From: Actinomadura hibisca NBRC 15177
GTDB lineage: Bacteria; Actinomycetota; Actinomycetes; Streptosporangiales; Streptosporangiaceae
Direction of reading: 5' to 3'
NCBI RefSeq assembly: GCF_001552635.1
Contig: NZ_BCRO01000012.1
Span: 124,001 to 188,000 of the forward strand
Length of the DNA stretch: 64,000 nucleotides
The position numbers and the translations under genes were made by a program. The first letter of the stretch is position 1; each line of letters begins with the position of its first letter. The notes under the pieces were generated by a model. The model worked only from the letters and a program-made list of their open reading frames with translations. It did not search any database and was not told the origin of the DNA. Positions 21,513 to 30,921 of this stretch are shown here, piece after piece.

Positions 21513-22357
21513 CCCGGGTGGATCTCCCCGCCGGCCGGCACCAGGTTCTGCCCGGTGTAGTAGGACGACAGGCGGTCGGCGGCGAAGAAGACGTAGGACG
21601 GGGCGATCTCGTCGGGCTGCCCCGCCCGGCCCATCGGCGCCTGCTTGCCGAACTCCTCCACCTTCTCCTCGGGGAAGGTGGCCGGGATCAGCGGCGTCCA
21701 CACCGGCCCCGGCGAGACCGCGTTGACCCGTATCCCCTTCTCCATCAGGTTCTGCGCGAGAGACTGGGCCAAGGCGACCGCGGCGGCCTTGCTGGCCGAG
21801 TAGTCGATCAGCGTCTTGTTGCCGCGCAGGGCGTTGATGGAGCCGGTGATGACGATCGAGGAGCCCTCGCCGAGGTGGTCCAGGGCTTCCTGGACGGTCC
21901 AGAACAGCGAGAACACGTTCACCTCGAACGTGCGCCGCAGCTGCGCGCCGTCGATCTCGCGGACGTCGTCCACCGGCTCCTGCGTGCCGTGGTGCAGCAC
22001 CAGCACGTCCAGGCCCCCCAGGTCCCGGACGGCGTGCCTGACGATCTCGCGCGCGTGCCGCTCCTCGGCCAGGTCGCCGCCGAAGGTGACGCACCTGCGC
22101 CCCTCCGCCTCCACCAGCTTGGCGGTGTGGCGGGCGTCGTCGTCCTCCTCCAGGTAGGTGATCGCGACGTCCGCGCCCTCCTTGGCGAACGCGACGGCCA
22201 CCGCGCGGCCGATGCCCGAGTCGCCGCCCGTGATCAGCGCGCGCCTGCCCGCCAGCAGCCCGCTGCCGGTGTAGCCGCGCATCTCGTCGTGCGGTTCGGG
22301 TGTCATCTCCCCGGTGCGACCGGGGTAGGACTGGCTCTGTGCTGGTCGTTCGCTCAT
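21509..22357 (-). CDS. Short-chain dehydrogenase/reductase (YdaD/GsiB-type)
   Basis: 282 residues, ATG 22357 with GGGAGGGG upstream. A polar N-terminal extension (about 40 residues) precedes the Rossmann fold: ITGGDSGIGRAVA (Gly-rich NAD(P) site, about 43-55), a HHGT variant of the NNAG motif, ITGSINA with catalytic Ser, and the YSASK Tyr/Lys pair. Long-N-terminus SDRs of this type resemble stress-induced YdaD/YhdF oxidoreductases. Substrate unknown. The His-His in place of Asn-Asn in NNAG is unusual. It is cotranscribed with topoisomerase IB. Confidence 0.88.
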   Translation of the reverse strand: MSERPAQSQSYPGRTGEMTPEPHDEMRGYTGSGLLAGRRALITGGDSGIGRAVAVAFAKEGADVAITYLEEDDDARHTAKLVEAEGRRCVTFGGDLAEERHAREIVRHAVRDLGGLDVLVLHHGTQEPVDDVREIDGAQLRRTFEVNVFSLFWTVQEALDHLGEGSSIVITGSINALRGNKTLIDYSASKAAAVALAQSLAQNLMEKGIRVNAVSPGPVWTPLIPATFPEEKVEEFGKQAPMGRAGQPDEIAPSYVFFAADRLSSYYTGQNLVPAGGEIHPG

Positions 22358-22438
22358 GGTCTCCCCTCCCATGATCCGGATCCGATCCGGACTCCGGCGA
22401 GTGCCCGGCGGCGTGCGCGACAAACCCGGCCCGTAGTG

Positions 22439-22453
22439 TGACTTGCGAGTAAC
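22439..22453. promoter_or_regulatory. TetR-type operator-like sequence
   Basis: TGACTTGCGAGTAAC, in the gap between two divergent SDR genes, shares the core ACTTGCG(A/G)GTAA with a palindrome at 24163-24178. The pattern is like operators of TetR-type lipid regulators. The regulator is not in the window. Confidence 0.45.
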
Positions 22454-22554
22454 TTCGCACTTCCGGCTTGCCCGGAGGGGCTGGCAGAGTGTGGGGTGAC
22501 CTGTGGGTAACATCACCCCGAATCACATTCGGTTCCTGACGTAAGGTGCTGCTT

Positions 22555-23328
22555 ATGGACCTGAACGGAGTTTCCGCCGTCGTTTCCGGTGGTGCGAGCG
22601 GCCTTGGCGAGGCCACGGTTCGCGCCCTGGCCGCCGACGGCGCCAAGGTAGTGGTGGCCGACCTCAACGAGGACCGGGGCAAGGCCCTGGCCGACGAGGT
22701 CGGCGGCGTGTTCGTCAAGACCGACGTCTCCGACGAGACGCAGGTGCAGGCCGCCGTCCAGGCCGCCGTCGACACCGGCGCGCCGCTGCGCGTCATCGTC
22801 AACAGCGCCGGCATCGGCTGGGCCTCGCGCACCGTGGGCCGCGACGGCTCGCCGCACGACCTGGCGACCTTCCAGAAGGTGATCCAGGTCAACCTGATCG
22901 GCACCTTCAACCTGATGCGCATCGGCGCGGCCGCGATCTCCCAGACCGAGCCCGCCGACGCCGACGGCCTGCGCGGCGTGGTGATCAACACCGCGTCCAT
23001 CGCCGCGCTGGAGGGCCAGACCGGCCAGGTCGCCTACTCCGCCTCCAAGGGCGGCATCGTGGGCATGACGCTGCCGGCCGCGCGCGACCTGGCCGCCATC
23101 GGCGTCCGCGTCAACACCGTGTGCCCGGGGATCATCGACACCCCGATCTACGGCGAGGGCCCCGAGTCGGAGGCGTTCAAGGCCAAGCTGGCCGCGCCGG
23201 TGCCCTTCCCCAAGCGCATGGGCAAGGCCGGCGAGTTCGCGCACCTGGTCAAGTCCCTGATCGAGAACGACTACATGAACGGCGAGACCATCCGTTTCGA
23301 CGGTGGCATCCGTTTCCAGCCGAAGTGA
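22555..23328 (+). CDS. SDR, 3-hydroxyacyl-CoA dehydrogenase type II-like
   Basis: 257 residues, ATG 22555 with TAAGG upstream (GTG 22546 is an alternative). SDR motifs: VVSGGASGLGEAT (about 8-20), NSAGIG in place of NNAGI, NTASIAAL with catalytic Ser, and YSASKGG with Tyr/Lys. The overall pattern, including VNTVCPGIIDTPIYGEG and the terminal FDGGIRFQPK, matches HSD17B10-like 3-hydroxyacyl-CoA dehydrogenases that oxidise beta-hydroxyacyl-CoA with NAD. An enoyl-CoA hydratase follows 8 bp after its stop, giving two consecutive beta-oxidation steps in one operon. Confidence 0.9.
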   Translation: MDLNGVSAVVSGGASGLGEATVRALAADGAKVVVADLNEDRGKALADEVGGVFVKTDVSDETQVQAAVQAAVDTGAPLRVIVNSAGIGWASRTVGRDGSPHDLATFQKVIQVNLIGTFNLMRIGAAAISQTEPADADGLRGVVINTASIAALEGQTGQVAYSASKGGIVGMTLPAARDLAAIGVRVNTVCPGIIDTPIYGEGPESEAFKAKLAAPVPFPKRMGKAGEFAHLVKSLIENDYMNGETIRFDGGIRFQPK

Positions 23329-23336
23329 GGCACTGA

Positions 23337-24101
23337 ATGTCGGACGCGGTTCGCACCGAGGAAGACGGCGCCGTCCTCGTCATCACCATCAACCGCCCGC
23401 AGGCCAGGAACGCGGTCAACGGTGAGGTGGCGCAGGGCATCGCCGCGGCGATCGAGGAGCTGGACTCCCGCAAGGACCTGTCGATCGGCGTGCTGACCGG
23501 CGCCGGCGGCACCTTCTGCGCCGGCATGGACCTCAAGGGCTTCCTGACCGGGGACAACCCGATCGTGGAAGGCCGCGGGTTCGCCGGGATCGTCGAGCGC
23601 CCGGCCGCCAAGCCGCTGATCGCCGCCGTCGAGGGCTACGCCCTGGCCGGCGGGTGCGAGGTGGCGCTGGCCTGCGACATGATCGTGGCGGCGAAGGACG
23701 CGCAGTTCGGGCTGCCCGAGCCCAAGCGCGGCCTGGTCGCGGCGGGCGGCGGGCTGCTGCGGCTGCCGCAGCGCATCCCGTTCCACATCGCGATGGAGAT
23801 CGCCCTCACCGGCGACAAGTACTCCGCCGAGCGCATGGCCGAGCTGGGCTTCGTCAACCGGCTCACCGACAGCGGCGGCGCGCTCGCCGCCGCCAAGGAG
23901 CTGGCGCTGAAGGTGGCCGAGAACGCGCCGCTGGCGCTGGCCGCCACCAAGAAGATCATCGTCGAGTCCGCGGACTGGACCGACGAGGAGGCGTGGGCCA
24001 AGCAGGGCGAGATCGTCATGCCCGTCTTCGGCTCCAAGGACGCCATGGAGGGCCCGGCGGCCTTCGCCGAGAAGCGCAAGCCGGTCTGGAAGGGCGAGTA
24101 G
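23337..24101 (+). CDS. Enoyl-CoA hydratase/crotonase family protein
   Basis: 254 residues, ATG at 23337 8 bp after the SDR stop. Crotonase motifs: INRPQARNAVN, the first oxyanion-hole loop TFCAGMDLKGF and the second AVEGYALAGGCEVALACD, then FGLPEPKRGLVAAGGGLLRLP, where one catalytic Glu is placed. The Glu pair of classical hydratases appears partly kept (PEPKRGL), so hydration is plausible, though crotonases vary widely. It acts on enoyl-CoA in the cytoplasm and pairs with the upstream dehydrogenase. A terminator follows. Confidence 0.9.
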   Translation: MSDAVRTEEDGAVLVITINRPQARNAVNGEVAQGIAAAIEELDSRKDLSIGVLTGAGGTFCAGMDLKGFLTGDNPIVEGRGFAGIVERPAAKPLIAAVEGYALAGGCEVALACDMIVAAKDAQFGLPEPKRGLVAAGGGLLRLPQRIPFHIAMEIALTGDKYSAERMAELGFVNRLTDSGGALAAAKELALKVAENAPLALAATKKIIVESADWTDEEAWAKQGEIVMPVFGSKDAMEGPAAFAEKRKPVWKGE

Positions 24102-24116
24102 CCCTTTCATGCGATC

Positions 24117-24141
24117 GCCCGGCGGCTCCCGGCCGCCGGGC
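24117..24141 (+). terminator. Rho-independent terminator
   Basis: GCCCGGCGGC and GCCGCCGGGC form a 10-bp stem with a 5-nt loop, followed by GTTTCCTTTT. It ends the SDR/enoyl-CoA hydratase operon. Confidence 0.85.
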
Positions 24142-24162
24142 GTTTCCTTTTAGAAGATCCCT

Positions 24163-24178
24163 CTTACTTGCGGGTAAG
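24163..24178. promoter_or_regulatory. Palindromic TetR-type operator-like sequence
   Basis: CTTACTTGCGGGTAAG has inverted ends CTTAC and GTAAG and shares its core with 22439-22453. It lies 51 bp upstream of the secreted-protein gene at 24229 and may control that gene. Confidence 0.45.
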
Positions 24179-24228
24179 TCTTCCCGTACTCTTTTGTCCG
24201 CCTTGCGACTGATCTTGGGAGCGGACAG

Positions 24229-25299
24229 ATGAGAAGGAACACGATCCTGGCGGCGTCCACGGCCCTCGCCTGCGGAGCCGGTCTCGTCCTGACCGCCGCT
24301 CCCGCGCACGCCGCGGCCTGGCGCAACATCGCCAGCCCCGCGCTGAACTACAACGGCTCGCTGGAGCGCGTCGACTTCGCCGACAAGAACACCGGCTGGG
24401 CGGTCGGCAACGCGGGCAACTTCCTGTCGCCCAAGGCCGCGCTGGTCCGCTGGAACGGCAAGGGCTGGGCGGGCCAGAGCAGCCCCGTCGGCTTCACCCC
24501 CACCGACGTGGCGGCGGGCAACGCCAAGCGCGCCTGGGTCGTCGGCTTCAACCTGTCGGGCCCGGTCTCCATCTACTGGAACGGGACCAAGTGGGCCAAG
24601 GCCGCCTACCCGATGGTCGGGATGCCCTCCCAGGTCTCGGCCGGGCTCGACGGCACCGCCTACTCGATCGCGGGCCTGGACGCCACCGCCGGCGGCCCCA
24701 GCGCGATCCTGCGCTGGACGGGCACGGCGTGGGCCGACGCCAAGGTGCCGCTGCCGCCGTCCTCGTCGATCACCGCCGTGGACGTGCGCGCCAAGAACAA
24801 CGTCTGGCTCGCCGGGACGACCAGCGACGGCCGCGCGGTCACCGGGATCGTGCTGCACTACAACGGCTCGACCTGGAAGCGCATCAACGTGCCGGGCGCA
24901 ATGGGCGTGCCCGCCTACCAGGCCGTCCTGACCCGCGTCGCGGTCTCCGGGAGCAACGTCTACGTCCAGCGCGCCGCCCAGTACGCACAGACCACCAACG
25001 CCCTCCTCCAGTGGAACGGCAAGACCTGGCGCACCCTCAACAACCCGGGCAACGCCATCGGCACGGGCCTGACCGCCGACGGTAAGGGCGGCGCGATCGT
25101 GCTGCCGGTGACCAACGGCACCAAGACCCAGTACCTGCACTTCAACGGCACCTCGTGGGCGTCGGTCTACGGCCCGGCCCGCTCGGGCAAGGTGCAGGCG
25201 GGCGACGCCGACCAGCGTCCCGGCACCACCGGCATCGTGAGCGCGGGGACGGCGACCGCCTCGAACAAGAAGGTGCCTTTTATCGAGTACTTCGGCTGA
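24229..25299 (+). CDS. Secreted beta-propeller-like protein
   Basis: 356 residues, ATG 24229. A signal peptide with two Arg after Met, a hydrophobic stretch and AAPAHAA (about residues 1-29) indicates export. The mature part has at least five repeats ending in a W-N-G-x-x-W unit (RWNGKGW, YWNGTKW, RWTGTAW, HYNGSTW, QWNGKTW, HFNGTSW), which suggests blades of a beta-propeller. No catalytic motif is visible, so binding of carbohydrate or wall material is a guess. It is behind a palindromic operator. The terminus FIEYFG is free of any sortase signal. Confidence 0.8.
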   Translation: MRRNTILAASTALACGAGLVLTAAPAHAAAWRNIASPALNYNGSLERVDFADKNTGWAVGNAGNFLSPKAALVRWNGKGWAGQSSPVGFTPTDVAAGNAKRAWVVGFNLSGPVSIYWNGTKWAKAAYPMVGMPSQVSAGLDGTAYSIAGLDATAGGPSAILRWTGTAWADAKVPLPPSSSITAVDVRAKNNVWLAGTTSDGRAVTGIVLHYNGSTWKRINVPGAMGVPAYQAVLTRVAVSGSNVYVQRAAQYAQTTNALLQWNGKTWRTLNNPGNAIGTGLTADGKGGAIVLPVTNGTKTQYLHFNGTSWASVYGPARSGKVQAGDADQRPGTTGIVSAGTATASNKKVPFIEYFG

Positions 25300-25303
25300 C
25301 CGG

Positions 25304-25978
25304 TCAGCTGGGGACGCTCTCCGGGACCGCTTCCGGCTCCGGGGAGGTCTCCGGGGCGGTCGGGGTCGGTTCCGGCGTGTCGGTGATGCTCGGGGACGGT
25401 GTCGGCTCGGGCGGCGTGGTGGGGCAGTCCGCCGCGTCCGTCCCGTCGGTTCCTTCCGTTTCTTCCGGCGCGGTCGGCTGCGGGCAGGTGTCCGGCGTCA
25501 GCGGGGTGATCGACGCGGTCGGCGTCGGCAGGGTCGTGACGCGCTTGGCCGCGTAGCGGGGCGCGGACTTCTCCTTCTGGTCGTCCTGCACCCGGATTCC
25601 GCTGACGCCGGGGCGCGGCTTGAGAACGGCGACGTTGCCCTGCGCCTGGAATTCGTACTCGCCATTGACGAGAAAGGTCATCTTCATCGAGCGCTTGATC
25701 TTGACGAGGTAGTCGCGGACGATCCCGCCCACCGTTCTGCGCACGATCAGGAGGGTCTCGCCCGGCAGCACCTGCCGGTGCTGGAGCGACTGCTGGAGCG
25801 AGAACGAGCCCACCGGCGTCACGATGTGCGGGCTGGCCTTGAGCCCGATGTTCCCGCCCGCGTCGATGGACAGTTCGATCGGCAGCAGCGGCGGCTGGTA
25901 GGACACCTCGGTGCCGCCCGGGTCCTCGCAGGCGGTCAGCATCATCGGAAAGGCGAGGGCGACGGCGAACGCCTTCAT
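25304..25978 (-). CDS. Lipoprotein with Pro/Thr-rich tail
   Basis: 224 residues from ATG 25978, which places a lipoprotein signal (MKAFAVALAFPMMLTAC, lipobox LTAC, Cys17) at the start; longer in-frame starts at 26095 or a GTG near 26026 would put the signal inside. The middle (about residues 30-120) appears beta-rich, with SLQQSLQHRQVLPGETLL and MKMTFLVNGEYEFQ. The final 90 residues are rich in Thr, Pro, Glu and Ser. Family unknown. It ends 4 bp from the convergent gene and starts divergently to the two-component operon, whose boxes may also affect it. Confidence 0.75.
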   Translation of the reverse strand: MKAFAVALAFPMMLTACEDPGGTEVSYQPPLLPIELSIDAGGNIGLKASPHIVTPVGSFSLQQSLQHRQVLPGETLLIVRRTVGGIVRDYLVKIKRSMKMTFLVNGEYEFQAQGNVAVLKPRPGVSGIRVQDDQKEKSAPRYAAKRVTTLPTPTASITPLTPDTCPQPTAPEETEGTDGTDAADCPTTPPEPTPSPSITDTPEPTPTAPETSPEPEAVPESVPS

Positions 25979-26144
25979 TTCCCGGCGGTCGCGGAAAACC
26001 GCCGGGCGGGGGGAGAGATCGGGCACGGGCTTTTTCCTTTCGCTTTCCGGCTGAATGGTTAGAGGGCGGCCCGGCAGGAAAGGTTCTTGATCCATGTGAG
26101 GTGCCTCACAGCGGAGGTGACGCCGAGGAGCTGCTCGGCGCGCG

Positions 26145-26160
26145 TTCAGGGTCCTTTCAG
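26145..26160. promoter_or_regulatory. Direct repeats upstream of the response regulator
   Basis: TTCAG occurs at 26145 and 26156, exactly 11 nt apart, 41 bp upstream of the TTG start. The same repeat, with the same phase, is found four times upstream of htrA. Such tandem half-sites suit an OmpR-family dimer and suggest autoregulation. Confidence 0.6.
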
Positions 26161-26200
26161 GTTGGGGTGGCATCCTCGCCGTGATTGCGGAGGGGTTCTC

Positions 26201-26926
26201 TTGGCTGAACAAGCGGTGAGCGGCACGGGCAAGGCGCCGGAGGCGACCCTGCTCGTGGTCGAGGACGAGCCGAACATCCGGGAACTGCTGGCGGGCAGCC
26301 TGCGGTTCACCGGCTTCGAGGTGGTGACCGCCGACAACGGCGCCGACGCCGTGCAGGCCGCGCGGCGGCACCGGCCCGACCTGATCGTGCTGGACGTGAT
26401 GTTGCCCGACATCGACGGCTTCGACGTCGCGCGGCGGTTGCGCTCGGGCGGCGACCACACCCCGGTGTTGTTCCTGACCGCGCGGGACGCGGTGCAGGAC
26501 CGCATCAAGGGGCTGACGATCGGCGGCGACGACTACGTCACCAAGCCGTTCAGCCTGGAGGAGGTCATCGCCCGCATCCGGGCGGTGCTGCGCCGGTTCC
26601 GGGGCGGGGCGGCCGAGCCCGCGCCGCGCATGGTCTTCGCCGACGTCGAGCTGGACGAGGACAGCCACGAGGTGTGGCGCGGCGGCAAGGTGATCGCGCT
26701 GTCGCCGACCGAGTTCAAGCTGCTGCGCTACTTCATGGCCAACGCCGGGCGCGTGTTGTCCAAGGCCCAGATCCTCGACCACGTGTGGAACTACGACTTC
26801 CAGGGCGACGCCGGGATCGTCGAGTCCTACGTGTCGGCGCTGCGCCGCAAGGTCGACAACGCCGAGCCCCGGCTGATCCACACCCTGCGCGGGGTGGGCT
26901 ACGTGCTGCGCGAGCCGCCGGGCTGA
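26201..26926 (+). CDS. OmpR/PhoB-family response regulator
   Basis: 241 residues, TTG 26201 chosen for GGAGGGG 5 nt upstream; GTG 26216 is possible. The receiver domain has the acidic pair in VVEDEPN, phospho-acceptor Asp65 in LIVLDVMLPD, Thr in FLTARD and Lys in YVTKPFS. The C-terminal winged helix (about 145-240) has SPTEFKLLRYF and a recognition region ending HTLRGVGYVLR. The stop overlaps the ATG of the cognate kinase gene. With the adjacent protease gene it forms a probable cell-envelope stress circuit (the kinase/regulator/HtrA order is, as I recall, like SCO4155-4157 in Streptomyces coelicolor). Confidence 0.93.
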   Translation: MAEQAVSGTGKAPEATLLVVEDEPNIRELLAGSLRFTGFEVVTADNGADAVQAARRHRPDLIVLDVMLPDIDGFDVARRLRSGGDHTPVLFLTARDAVQDRIKGLTIGGDDYVTKPFSLEEVIARIRAVLRRFRGGAAEPAPRMVFADVELDEDSHEVWRGGKVIALSPTEFKLLRYFMANAGRVLSKAQILDHVWNYDFQGDAGIVESYVSALRRKVDNAEPRLIHTLRGVGYVLREPPG

Positions 26927-28389
26927 TGGCCTGGCTTCGGGGGCTGGCCGGCCGCACGCCGCTGCGGGTCAAGCTCATCGCGGGCATGCTGGCGCTGGTG
27001 GCGCTGGCGCTGACGGTGATGAGCGTGACCGGCGCGTGGGTGCTGAACCAGTACCTGGTGGAGCGCGCCGACAGCCAGCTCCGCAACACCGTCGGCCGCG
27101 CCGTCAACCAGGTGAACCGGCAGCTGCACCGCCAGGACGGGCTGCGCATCTCGCTGCCCAGCGAGATCTATGCGCAGGTGCAGGCCCCCGACGGGCGGGT
27201 CGTGGACGAGGAGGCCGCCGACGGCGCGACCGGCCGTCCGGTGCTGCCGCCCGACCTGCGGCAGCGGCTGGACGTGCCGTTCACCGCGCCGAACCAGGAG
27301 CGCGGCGGCGCGCCGTGGCGGGTGCTGGCCGAGCCGCTGCCCGGCCGCCTGGTGGTCGTCATCGGGCTCAGCATGGACGAGATGCAGCGCACGGTGGGGC
27401 GGCTGGTCACCATCGACGTGATCGTCGGCATGCTGGTGCTGGGCGGGCTGACGGTGCTGGGCGTGTGGGTGGTGCGGTTCAGCCTGCGGCCGCTGTCGGC
27501 CATCGAGGCGACCGCCGGGGCCATCGCCGCCGGCGACCTGTCCCGGCGCGTCCCGGCCGCCGACCCGCGCACCGAGGTGGGCCGGCTCGGCCGCTCGTTC
27601 AACGCGATGATCGCGCAGATCGAGGCGGCGTTCGGGGCGCGCGCGGAGTCGGAGGCGGCGGCGCGCCGCTCGGAGGAGAACGCGCGCCGCTCGGAGGAGC
27701 GCATGCGGCGCTTCGTCGCCGACGCCTCGCACGAGCTGCGCACGCCGCTGACGGCGATCCGGGGCTTCGCCGAGTTCTACCGGCAGGGCGCGGCGCGCAC
27801 CCCCGAGGAGCTGGACCGGCTGATCAAGCGCATCGAGGAGACCGCGTCCCGGATGGGGCTGCTGGTGGAGGACCTGCTGCTGCTGGCCCGGCTGGACCGG
27901 CAGCGCCCGGTCGAGCGCCGCCCGGCCGACCTGCTGGCGGTGGCGGCCGACGCCGTCCAGGAGGCCCGGGTCGTGGCCCCGGACCGCCGCATCGACCTGG
28001 CGGTCGAGGGCGGCACCGCCTACCAGGTGCTAGGTGACGAGCCGCGACTGCGCCAGGTGTTCGGCAACCTGCTGGCGAACGCGGTCGCGCACACCCCCGA
28101 GAGCACGCCGGTGGAGGTCCGGTTGTCGCCGGGCGTCCTGCGCGGCGCGCCCGCCGCCGTCTGCGAGGTCGCCGACCGCGGGCCGGGGCTGACGCCCGAG
28201 CAGGCCGAGCGGGTCTTCGAGCGTTTCTACCGGGCCGACAAGGCGCGCAGCCGCGAGGACGGCGGCACCGGGCTGGGCCTCGCGATCGTGGCGGCGCTGG
28301 TCGCCGCGCACGACGGGAAGGTCGAGGTGGAGTCGGAACCGGGGGAGGGCGCGGTGTTCCGCGTCATCCTGCCGCTCGCGCCGGACTGA
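26926..28389 (+). CDS. Sensor histidine kinase
   Basis: 487 residues. Two membrane segments (about 17-41 and 165-187) flank an extracellular sensor region; then a HAMP domain (about 188-245), a dimerisation/phospho-acceptor helix with His269 in ADASHELRTPLTAIRGF, and the HATPase domain with NLLANAVAHT, DRGPGL and GTGLGLAI. It would sense an envelope signal and phosphorylate the regulator encoded just upstream. A charged heptad-like stretch of Ser-Glu-Glu-Arg repeats (about 242-260) links HAMP to the His helix. Signal unknown. Confidence 0.93.
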   Translation: MAWLRGLAGRTPLRVKLIAGMLALVALALTVMSVTGAWVLNQYLVERADSQLRNTVGRAVNQVNRQLHRQDGLRISLPSEIYAQVQAPDGRVVDEEAADGATGRPVLPPDLRQRLDVPFTAPNQERGGAPWRVLAEPLPGRLVVVIGLSMDEMQRTVGRLVTIDVIVGMLVLGGLTVLGVWVVRFSLRPLSAIEATAGAIAAGDLSRRVPAADPRTEVGRLGRSFNAMIAQIEAAFGARAESEAAARRSEENARRSEERMRRFVADASHELRTPLTAIRGFAEFYRQGAARTPEELDRLIKRIEETASRMGLLVEDLLLLARLDRQRPVERRPADLLAVAADAVQEARVVAPDRRIDLAVEGGTAYQVLGDEPRLRQVFGNLLANAVAHTPESTPVEVRLSPGVLRGAPAAVCEVADRGPGLTPEQAERVFERFYRADKARSREDGGTGLGLAIVAALVAAHDGKVEVESEPGEGAVFRVILPLAPD

Positions 28390-28391
28390 CG

Positions 28392-28429
28392 TTCAGCGGA
28401 ATCTCAGATTCGCCTCAGGGGCGTTTCAG
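28392..28429. promoter_or_regulatory. Four phased TTCAG/CTCAG boxes upstream of htrA
   Basis: TTCAG or CTCAG starts at 28392, 28403, 28414 and 28425, exactly 11 nt apart each time, that is one helical turn. This matches the pair upstream of the response regulator operon and is probably its binding site at the protease gene. Confidence 0.65.
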
Positions 28430-28471
28430 GGCGGTCGCCAATCCTTGGGACAGAACCTCAGGGGGAGGGAC

Positions 28472-29416
<945 letters not shown>

Positions 29417-29537
29417 GACTCATCGGCGGGAGCGGTCCGTGCGAGCTCTGGGGGGAGCGGGCGGGCGGACGCTCACGTCCGGTGAAACAGGGCCGCCAAG
29501 GACCCGGGCCGGGGTCCTGGCGGTCCAGCATGGGAGA

Positions 29538-29577
29538 GCACGGCCGCGCGGTTTTCCACGAAACCGCGCGGCCGTGC
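29538..29577. terminator. Bidirectional terminator between convergent genes
   Basis: A perfect 17-bp stem (29538-29554 with 29561-29577) and 6-nt loop has Ts at the top of the left arm and As at the right arm, plus GGGTTTT after. It ends the htrA transcript and, in the other direction, the oxygenase gene. Confidence 0.85.
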
Positions 29578-29589
29578 GGGTTTTCCGGC

Positions 29590-30360
29590 TCAGAGGAAGC
29601 GGCGCATGGCGCGCAGGTAGTACTCGCGCGGGTAGGTCCGTACGCGCAGCGGCAATCTCGGGTACACCAGCGCGAGCACGTCCAGCAGCAGCCGGAAGCG
29701 GCGGGCGCGGGCGGCGTTCCACTCCCACCCGTACTGCTCGCGGATCGGCGCGGGCATCAGCCCGGCCGTCAGCAACCGGATCAGGGCGTTGCCGCTGAGC
29801 GGCAGCGGCGGGCTGAGCACCTGCTCGGCGACGGCGTGCGAGGCGGGGCTGATCCGGATCGAGTTGACCATGCCGGCGTAGTAGCGGCGGAAGTCGGCGT
29901 AGGTGGCGGGCATGCGGTCCTCGGGGCAGCCGAGGATCGTGGCGTAGACCTTGGTCTGGCCGTAGAACCCGGCCAGCTCGTCGTCGGTGAAGGCGCGGCG
30001 GAAGACCGCCTGGTAGAACTGCGTGGCCACCGCGAACAGCGTGGCGGCGACCCAGACCTGGAGTTCGGGGTCGTTGGCCTCGTAGCCGGGGCCGGTGACC
30101 TGCTCGTGGCCCTTGCGGACCAGCGCGCTGAGCCGCTCGGCGTCGTCGCGGTCGCCGAACTGCACGGTGTAGAGCCAGCCCATGGTGTTGCGCAGGCGGC
30201 GTTGCGGGTCCTCGGCGGTGTAGCTGTGGTCGTAGACGCCCTGGGCGACTTTCGGGTGTGCGGTCTGGAGCAGGGACGCCGCCCCGCCCGCCGCGATCAG
30301 CAGCCCCTCCCGCCCCACGACGCGGATGAGGTCTCCGTCCTGAAACAGCGCATCGGCCAT
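29590..30360 (-). CDS. MpaB-like (DUF2236) oxygenase family protein
   Basis: 256 residues from ATG 30360 (ATG codons at 30369 and 30372 are also in frame). LIAAGGAASLLQTAHPKVAQGV with its conserved His, the RLRNTMGWLYTVQFGD stretch and a later HAVAEQVL fit the MpaB/DUF2236 family of haem-type oxygenases; family members oxidise terpenoid or rubber-like substrates, and a similar latex-clearing group exists. The conserved Arg/His residues that bind haem are consistent with that. No signal peptide is clear. Divergent from arfB. Substrate unknown. Confidence 0.8.
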   Translation of the reverse strand: MADALFQDGDLIRVVGREGLLIAAGGAASLLQTAHPKVAQGVYDHSYTAEDPQRRLRNTMGWLYTVQFGDRDDAERLSALVRKGHEQVTGPGYEANDPELQVWVAATLFAVATQFYQAVFRRAFTDDELAGFYGQTKVYATILGCPEDRMPATYADFRRYYAGMVNSIRISPASHAVAEQVLSPPLPLSGNALIRLLTAGLMPAPIREQYGWEWNAARARRFRLLLDVLALVYPRLPLRVRTYPREYYLRAMRRFL

Positions 30361-30444
30361 GCGGACCATCATAAGTAAGTACTTGCTTCTGTGGTGCCGG
30401 AAAACGACGCGACATGATCCGCCCACGGTGGGGATAATCGGACC

Positions 30445-30870
30445 ATGCCCGACCAGATCCACGTCCGCGGCTCGGTCTCCGTCCCGGAGGCCGAGCTCAG
30501 CTGGCGTTTCTCGCGTTCCTCGGGGCCGGGCGGGCAGCACGTCAACACCAGCGCCACCGCCGCCGAACTCTCCTTCGACGTCGCCAACACGCCGTCCCTG
30601 CCGGACGCGCTCCGGGAACGGGCGCTGGCGCGGCTGTCGCACCGCCTGGTCAAGGGCGTGCTGACGATCCGCGCCGAGGAGTACCGCTCGCAGCAGCGCA
30701 ACCGTGACGCCGCCCGCGCCCGCCTCGCCGCGCTGCTGTCGGAGGCCATCGCGCCGCCGCCGAAGAAGCGCATCCCGAAGAAGATCCCGCGCGGCCTCAA
30801 CGAGCGCCGCCTGGAGAACAAGCGCCGCCGCTCCGACGTCAAGCGGCAGCGGCAGTCCCGCTGGGACTGA
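30445..30870 (+). CDS. arfB: Alternative ribosome-rescue factor ArfB
   Basis: 141 residues, ATG 30445. The N-terminal domain has the catalytic GGQ in SSGPGGQHVNTSATAAEL (about 26-43) of class I release factors but lacks the codon-recognition domains, and the C-terminus is strongly basic (PPPKKRIPKKIPRG and ENKRRRSDVKR), which inserts into the empty mRNA channel in ArfB/YaeJ. It hydrolyses peptidyl-tRNA on ribosomes stalled at mRNA ends. Divergent from the oxygenase gene and not in an operon. Confidence 0.93.
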   Translation: MPDQIHVRGSVSVPEAELSWRFSRSSGPGGQHVNTSATAAELSFDVANTPSLPDALRERALARLSHRLVKGVLTIRAEEYRSQQRNRDAARARLAALLSEAIAPPPKKRIPKKIPRGLNERRLENKRRRSDVKRQRQSRWD

Positions 30871-30921
30871 CGCCGACTCGCGGCGTCCCACAGGCCGTAG
30901 CGTTCCCGCCTGCGGCGTCCT

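Noticed and set aside
25979..26095. N-terminal extension (start 26095) of the lipoprotein gene
   Set aside because: It would bury the lipoprotein signal about 40 residues inside the protein.
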